This document shows positions 7,138-10,234 of a DNA stretch of 10,234 nt, one piece after another (the first letter of the stretch is position 1; each line of letters starts with the position of its first letter). Below the pieces are notes generated by a model that ran no database searches, was not told the origin of the DNA, and saw only the letters and a list, made by a program, of their open reading frames with translations. The position numbers and the translations under genes were made by a program. The stretch comes from Candidatus Nomurabacteria bacterium RIFCSPHIGHO2_01_FULL_39_10 (GTDB lineage: Bacteria; Patescibacteriota; Minisyncoccia; Phycocordibacterales; UBA9973): positions 1 to 10,234 of the forward strand of contig MFTJ01000012.1 of NCBI GenBank assembly GCA_001786805.1, written 5' to 3'.

Positions 7138-7808
7138 TTAAATAATTCTTCAAAAGAGTACACTCCTTTTTTATTTTTAATAAATTCGGCCGCGATCAAC
7201 GCCCCTTTGGCAAACCCGACTCGGCTATATGCTTGATGAGAAAGGGTTATACCGTCTGCAACGCTGTCAAAAACTACTTCGTGAAAACCCGGATTTCTGC
7301 CTGACCTAATGGAAGTAAAATTAAGTCCCTTAACCTTGCCGGCAATTTTCAAAGCTGTGCCGGAGGGACTGTCCAGCTTTGCCTTGTGGTGAACTTCCAG
7401 CCCGTAAACATCATAGTTGGGAAATTTTTCAAAAAGTTTAGCGGAAAAATCTATCATTTTAAAAAAAATGTTCACTCCAACAGAAAAATTCGGGCTGTAA
7501 ACCAAACCGATTTTATTTTTTTCAACAATTTTTTTTACTTTTTCTAAATCTTCATTCCAGCCAGTAGTTCCAACAACTAAATTCTTACCAAGTTTCGCAA
7601 TCTCTTCAATATTTTTCAGCACTATATCTTTTGAAGTAAAATCCACGGCAATATCCGCTTTCGCAATCCCTTTCAAGTCCAGCCCGTCCTCTTTATTTTT
7701 GTAACTAACAGAAACAACATCAAAAACTTCTGAAGTTTTACATAAAGCGTCAATTTCTTTACCCATTTTTCCGTAACCTATTAGAGCGATTTTTATTTTA
7801 TTTTTCAT
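7134..7808 (-). CDS. dapB: 4-hydroxy-tetrahydrodipicolinate reductase, short form
   Basis: Reduces the DapA product to tetrahydrodipicolinate with NAD(P)H. The Rossmann motif is ALIGYGKMG (8-16), followed by VDFTS (55-59), VVGTTGW (78-84) and YSPNFSVGVN (104-113). The catalytic block EVHHKAKLDSPSGTA (138-152) has H140 and K144 at the positions of E. coli H159 and K163. RSGRNPGFHEVVFDS and SRVGFAKGALIAAEFI complete the C-terminal half. At 224 residues it is about 50 shorter than the E. coli enzyme, mainly through a shorter nucleotide-binding domain, but no catalytic motif is missing. It ends in TGA overlapping the dapA ATG, which shows that UGA is a stop here. It lies 18 bases after the IMPase-like gene. 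Confidence 0.94.
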   Translation of the reverse strand: MKNKIKIALIGYGKMGKEIDALCKTSEVFDVVSVSYKNKEDGLDLKGIAKADIAVDFTSKDIVLKNIEEIAKLGKNLVVGTTGWNEDLEKVKKIVEKNKIGLVYSPNFSVGVNIFFKMIDFSAKLFEKFPNYDVYGLEVHHKAKLDSPSGTALKIAGKVKGLNFTSIRSGRNPGFHEVVFDSVADGITLSHQAYSRVGFAKGALIAAEFIKNKKGVYSFEELFK

Positions 7809-7820
7809 AATCTTGATTTA

Positions 7821-7826
7821 ATTATA
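7821..7826 (-). promoter_or_regulatory. Possible internal -10 box before dapB
   Basis: The minus strand reads a perfect TATAAT directly after the stop codon of the IMPase-like gene, 12 bases before the dapB ATG. Transcription from it would give a leader of about 6 bases, short like the others in this window. No -35 box is recognisable, so this is only a possible second promoter that would let the dap genes be made separately from the first gene. Confidence 0.25.
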
Positions 7827-8567
7827 CTACTCACCAATAAAACTTCGCATCTGTTCATGAAGCACCCCATTGCTGGCGATTATTCCCACCGTCTCGGCAT
7901 TTAAAGCATTACCATTAAAATCAGTGAATTTTCCTCCGGCTTCCTCAACCAAAAGCTTGCCGGCAAATTCTGGAAACGTATCTTTATTAAAAGAAACGGC
8001 AACATCAGCTCTGCCACACGCCACATAAGCATAATGCACTCCGAGAGAACCTAGGTTTCTGATTATACTGCCATTTTCCAATATTGTTCTTATTATTTTT
8101 AGTGATTTTTCTTTTTGGGATCTGGATTCACTTATAATAAAAAGGGTGTTTTCTTTGCGATTGGAAACATAAATTCTTTTTTTGTTTAAAAAAGCGCCTT
8201 TGCCTTTTTCGGCGGTAAATAATTCTTTATTGGAAGGATCATAAACTACAGCAAATTTTATTTCTCCTTTATGTAAATGACTCAATACCAGAGAATAATG
8301 AGGCATGCCGTGAATAAAGTTGGTCGTATTGCTAATCGGGTCAATAATCCAGACATTATCATCTTCAACAAAAATATCATGAAACTCTTCTGCGTAAACT
8401 GAATGCTTGCCCGGAAAAGTATTTATCATATTGGTAAGTTCTGTCTCTATTTCTAGATCTTTTTCTGTCAGATACATCTTGGTCTTGCCTATATCAAAAG
8501 TCCTGCCAGAAATTGCTGGAAGCGAATCGCCAAGCTCAACTATTTTATTGATTATTTTTTGATACAT
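7827..8567 (-). CDS. Inositol-monophosphatase-family protein with altered metal site
   Basis: The protein has 246 residues and the fold signatures of the IMPase/SuhB/CysQ phosphatases: YAEEF (58-62), WIIDPISNTTNFIHGMPHYS (73-92), VVYDPSNKELFTAEKGKGAFLN (from 107), GRADVAVSF and LLVEEAGG (205-212). Two metal ligands look lost. In the usual DPLDGTTNF motif the second Asp is S79 and the Gly is N80. In the usual WD.AAG motif the stretch reads FPEFAG, with P199 at the Asp position (E200 is adjacent). The frame is intact around both, so these are substitutions, not sequencing breaks. It may be an inactive or repurposed phosphatase; the substrate is unknown. A longer TTG start at 8591 is possible, but the ATG at 8565-8567 fits the family N-terminus and a promoter just upstream. 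It is first in the dap cluster, though no step of that pathway needs it. Confidence 0.8.
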   Translation of the reverse strand: MYQKIINKIVELGDSLPAISGRTFDIGKTKMYLTEKDLEIETELTNMINTFPGKHSVYAEEFHDIFVEDDNVWIIDPISNTTNFIHGMPHYSLVLSHLHKGEIKFAVVYDPSNKELFTAEKGKGAFLNKKRIYVSNRKENTLFIISESRSQKEKSLKIIRTILENGSIIRNLGSLGVHYAYVACGRADVAVSFNKDTFPEFAGKLLVEEAGGKFTDFNGNALNAETVGIIASNGVLHEQMRSFIGE

Positions 8568-8574
8568 AAACTTT

Positions 8575-8602
8575 ATTTTACAAATAATCAATATTGTAGC
8601 AA
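8575..8602 (-). promoter_or_regulatory. Candidate promoter of the IMPase-like/dap cluster
   Basis: On the minus strand, TTGCTA (8597-8602) and TAAAAT (8575-8580) are spaced 16 bases apart. The predicted transcription start at about 8568 is next to the ATG at 8567, so the mRNA would be leaderless or nearly so. TACAAT (8593-8598) is a second possible -10 box with no clear partner. Called by eye. Confidence 0.4.
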
Positions 8603-8644
8603 TTTACTCAGGTAAAACCGAGTTTTCTAACATTTATATTAGAT

Positions 8645-8673
8645 TTGAGACTTTTTGTAAAATCTGTTAGAAT
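8645..8673 (+). promoter_or_regulatory. Extended -10 promoter of the ACT-domain gene
   Basis: TTGAGA (8645-8650) and TAGAAT (8668-8673) are spaced 17 bases apart, with TG at 8665-8666 giving an extended -10 (TGTTAGAAT). The predicted start of transcription, 7 bases on, is the A of the ATG at 8680. This is the clearest leaderless arrangement in the window. It shares the 112-base divergent gap with the promoter of the IMPase-like gene. Confidence 0.55.
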
Positions 8674-8679
8674 TTGGGA

Positions 8680-9336
8680 ATGATTAAAATACAGCCGATT
8701 GTGCGCGATATCGTCATGGGCGAAATGGAAGCCTACTTTGCGCTCGGGAACGGATACATGAATATGAGCAGTTACGCGCATCGTATCCGCCCGACCGTGG
8801 AAGCGCGCACAAAAAAGCAGGTGACCATCACCAGCATTGTCGTCTCCCTATCGCGCTTGCGCAAGGAGTTTAAAAAAGAAAAACCTCTCATTCAAGAAGT
8901 CGCTATAAAAAATATCACCACCAAACTTCCGCTGACAGAAATAATTTATGAGAATACGCGCAAGTTTCTCAAGGAACTGGAATCCCTGCACAAAAATATT
9001 GCCGTGTCGCAGGACGATTTTTTCACCACCACCATCGGCACGACGGAAATTGACGTCATCTGCTCATCCAACATGGCTGGCCGGGTACTCAAGCACTTCA
9101 AAATGAAGCCGAAGGTTATCAATCAAAACCTCGCCGCCATCGCCATCTCCTTTGACCCGAAAGTTTTTTCCGTCCCGAACACATTTTTCTCCCTCCTTTC
9201 CATCACCGCCCGCGCCCGCATAAATATAGAAGAGCTTGTCTCCACCCCAACCGAATTAATTTTTATAGTAGCCGAAGAAGATTTCGGAAAAACGGTCGCG
9301 TTGTTTTCGGAGTTGCATAGGAGGGTAAATGTTTAG
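8680..9336 (+). CDS. Standalone ACT-domain protein, predicted amino-acid-metabolism regulator
   Basis: The protein has 218 residues from the ATG at 8680; an upstream TTG at 8674 overlaps the promoter and is a poorer start. The C-terminal part (about 148-215) looks like an ACT domain of the aspartokinase kind. A strand NLAAIAISF is followed by a helix with VPNTFFSLLSITARARINIEEL, a strand STPTELIFIVAEE and a final helix ending near 215. The preceding stretch (about 107-141, TEIDVICSSNMAGRVLKHF) looks like half of a second ACT unit. The first 100 residues are mainly helical, with SYAHRIRP and VVSLSRLRKEF, and resemble the N-terminal part of archaeal COG2150-type predicted regulators. There is no catalytic domain. 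ACT domains usually bind amino acids. It is divergent from the dap cluster, whose aspartokinase lacks ACT domains. A functional link is a guess. Confidence 0.7.
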   Translation: MIKIQPIVRDIVMGEMEAYFALGNGYMNMSSYAHRIRPTVEARTKKQVTITSIVVSLSRLRKEFKKEKPLIQEVAIKNITTKLPLTEIIYENTRKFLKELESLHKNIAVSQDDFFTTTIGTTEIDVICSSNMAGRVLKHFKMKPKVINQNLAAIAISFDPKVFSVPNTFFSLLSITARARINIEELVSTPTELIFIVAEEDFGKTVALFSELHRRVNV

Positions 9337-9391
9337 AATTTCTGCACAGGCAGTTTCCACCTTCTATCTTTTGGATAAATAAAAAGTGATC

Positions 9392-9419
9392 AAAGTAAGA
9401 AATTATTTATACTTTTTTT
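9392..9419. terminator. Weak hairpin with T-run between convergent genes
   Basis: AAAGTA (9392-9397) pairs with TACTTT (9410-9415); the stem continues weakly inside (9399-9401 with 9406-9408) around an ATTA loop. On the plus strand T residues follow. The position between two convergent stop codons suits a terminator. The stem has a single G-C pair in its outer arm, so it is a weak candidate. Confidence 0.3.
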
Positions 9420-9997
9420 ACTGGAGTATGTTTGTCCACTTCTTCTGGTTGTATATCATCTTCCTTAAAAACTCTATCCCTTATAATAACTCCCAGAATT
9501 GGATATATCTCTAACAAATTCATTCCTATACCATAAGCATAGGTTTTAATTTCATTTTGCTCTTGTACTGTAAAGATTTTTTCAAAACAGTTTCTTGCTA
9601 TATCCATTGATACTGTTTGAATATCATAAGGATTAGCAGGGTCTTTTCTATCAACCTCTCTTTTTATAGCATCCCAATGATTATTAACTTTTATTTCCGC
9701 AGATATATCAATCGCAATTTTTTTACCCCTTTCAGTGAGACTTATTGGACTATGAGCTTTAACAGTGCTCAAATGTGCTTGGTAAAGCAAATCAGTTGTT
9801 GCTTGAACTTTAAATATACTTTCTTTAATAAGGTCAATCTTATTATCAAATTTTTCACTTTTACCTTCAAAATCATTGTAAGATTTTACCCATCCTCCAC
9901 TTTTGTAAAGCAACCAAAAAACAATAAATAAAATTGAAATCAAAACAAAGACCGCTCCATTAAGTTGTTGAATAAGCCCTAAAAAAATTTCTGTCAT
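9407..9997 (-). CDS. Single-pass membrane protein of unknown function
   Basis: The protein has 196 residues. One clear membrane segment lies near the N-terminus (about 13-31, GAVFVLISILFIVFWLLY), with a short polar head, and about 165 residues follow, probably in the cytoplasm. Residues 40-80 are charged and could form a coiled coil (KSEKFDNKIDLIKESIFKVQ). The motif HSPISLTERGKKIA (82-95) and the later ANPYDIQ (121-127) occur in uncharacterised small membrane proteins that I recognise only as hypothetical; the SLTERGKK part looks like the start of a winged-helix-type unit. The tail is acidic, then basic (EEVDKHTPVKKV). The gene is AT-rich, richer than the polA, pilB and ACT genes, so it may have a separate origin. 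It ends opposite the ACT gene and has a good promoter of its own. No function is assigned. Confidence 0.75.
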   Translation of the reverse strand: MTEIFLGLIQQLNGAVFVLISILFIVFWLLYKSGGWVKSYNDFEGKSEKFDNKIDLIKESIFKVQATTDLLYQAHLSTVKAHSPISLTERGKKIAIDISAEIKVNNHWDAIKREVDRKDPANPYDIQTVSMDIARNCFEKIFTVQEQNEIKTYAYGIGMNLLEIYPILGVIIRDRVFKEDDIQPEEVDKHTPVKKV

Positions 9998-10054
9998 ATT
10001 AAATTAAAAAAATAAATAATAGATTTCATTAACGACCTTGTTTCATACACCTAA

Positions 10055-10083
10055 ATTATATCAAATCACGATGTTAATGTCAT
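10055..10083 (-). promoter_or_regulatory. Extended -10 promoter of the membrane-protein gene
   Basis: The minus strand reads ATGACA (10078-10083), a 17-base spacer ending in TGA, then TATAAT (10055-10060), so both an extended -10 (TGATATAAT) and a near-consensus -35 are present. The predicted start is near 10048, about 50 bases before the ATG at 9997. That leader contains two short frames: an ATG at 10046 giving MKQGR and a later one giving MKSIIYFFNLI, whose TGA overlaps the gene's own ATG. Confidence 0.55.
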
Positions 10084-10140
10084 ACTATATAAAATTGGGG
10101 ATAAGTCAAACTTGAATAAAAAAGCATTAATCTCTAAACA

Positions 10141-10220
10141 ATCCTTTCAGGGCTGGACCCCGAGAGTAACAAATTATTAGAGGATAGCCCCAGAAAGGAT
10201 AAATCCTACCAGAACGTCCT
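10141..10220 (+). other. Candidate structured RNA with possible pseudoknots
   Basis: ATCCTTTC (10141-10148) pairs perfectly with GAAAGGAT (10193-10200), and inside it GGGCT (10150-10154) pairs with AGCCC (10186-10190). This makes a 13-pair stem broken only by a 1x2 internal loop around a 31-base loop. Loop bases AGGAT (10181-10185) can pair with ATCCT (10203-10207), and GGAC (10155-10158) with GTCC (10216-10219), giving potential pseudoknots. There is no T-run after it, so it is not a standard terminator. An ATG at 10221 lies just downstream at the window edge, so it could be the 5' leader of a plus-strand gene beyond the window, a free ncRNA, or a mobile-element end. The strand is a guess and the family is not recognised. 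Confidence 0.35.
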
Positions 10221-10234
10221 ATGCAAACATGTAT

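Noticed and set aside
7827..8567. Frameshift or sequencing error as the cause of the altered IMPase motifs
   Set aside because: Conserved residues continue in the same frame on both sides of each altered motif, so simple substitutions explain it better.
8589..8591. Longer TTG start for the IMPase-like protein
   Set aside because: It would add eight residues (from MIICKIKF) not matching the family and would place the start upstream of the best -10 box. The ATG at 8565-8567 is preferred.
8674..8676. TTG start for the ACT-domain protein
   Set aside because: It directly abuts the -10 box, so it would lie upstream of the predicted transcription start. The ATG at 8680 coincides with that start.
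10150..10200. Possible guanidine-I (ykkC) riboswitch, from CTGG.CC..GAGAG and GGATA.GCCC
   Set aside because: The opening CTAGGG motif is missing and the 3' GGGA..AAAAGCCCGGGAGA block is only partly matched. Kept as an unassigned structured RNA.
10161..10210. Resemblance of the GAGAGTAAC ... GGATAGCCCCAGAAA ... TACC stretch to the V2 part of 16S rRNA
   Set aside because: The spacing is far too short, the stems do not match the rRNA helices, and no 16S 5' sequence lies upstream. Taken as chance similarity of purine-rich hairpins.
1..10234. CRISPR array, tRNA, transposase or direct-repeat arrays
   Set aside because: No regularly spaced repeats, no tRNA-like cloverleaf and no transposase or integrase motifs were seen on either strand.

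Overview
The window looks like part of a small, AT-leaning bacterial genome. It is most plausibly a candidate-phyla-radiation (Patescibacteria/Parcubacteria-type) organism. The hints are tightly packed genes, a type IV pilus ATPase beside polA, a remnant of a small NYN-domain protein of a kind common in those genomes, an archaeal/fungal-type aspartate-semialdehyde dehydrogenase, and a standalone ACT-domain protein of a type better known from archaea. This placement is an inference; there is no rRNA or marker gene to confirm it. UGA acts as a stop codon (end of dapB), so the window does not use the recoded UGA=Gly code of some related lineages.

Layout. Positions 1-351 (minus) hold the N-terminal 117 codons of DNA polymerase I or a 5'-3' exonuclease, running off the left edge. 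Divergent from it, 388-2088 (plus) encodes a complete PilB/GspE secretion ATPase. A short broken N-terminal fragment of an NYN-domain gene lies at 2104-2227. From 8567 down to 2228 on the minus strand runs a compact seven-gene cluster, read in the order IMPase-like protein, dapB, dapA, dapL, lysC, asd, dapF. At 8680-9336 (plus) is a standalone ACT-domain protein. At 9407-9997 (minus) is a single-pass membrane protein of unknown function. The last ~240 bases hold that gene's promoter and a candidate structured RNA, with no gene seen.

How the genes work together. The six enzymes LysC, Asd, DapA, DapB, DapL and DapF form an unbroken route from L-aspartate to meso-diaminopimelate by the aminotransferase variant. 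DapL replaces the acyl-blocked dapD/dapC/dapE steps. No lysA is present here, so the visible end product is meso-DAP, the peptidoglycan cross-linking residue, rather than lysine. The aspartokinase has no ACT domains, and DapA lacks most of the lysine-binding residues of the E. coli enzyme, so classical lysine feedback looks absent. The IMPase-like leader gene has lost two of the usual metal-binding aspartates.

Signals. I found no convincing Shine-Dalgarno sequence before any of the eleven intact or partial genes. In at least two and perhaps three places a promoter-like -10 box lies about 7 bases before the ATG, which would give leaderless mRNAs. Base composition differs between the dap cluster and its flanks, and the broken NYN gene lies exactly at one cluster edge, which suggests insertion of the cluster.
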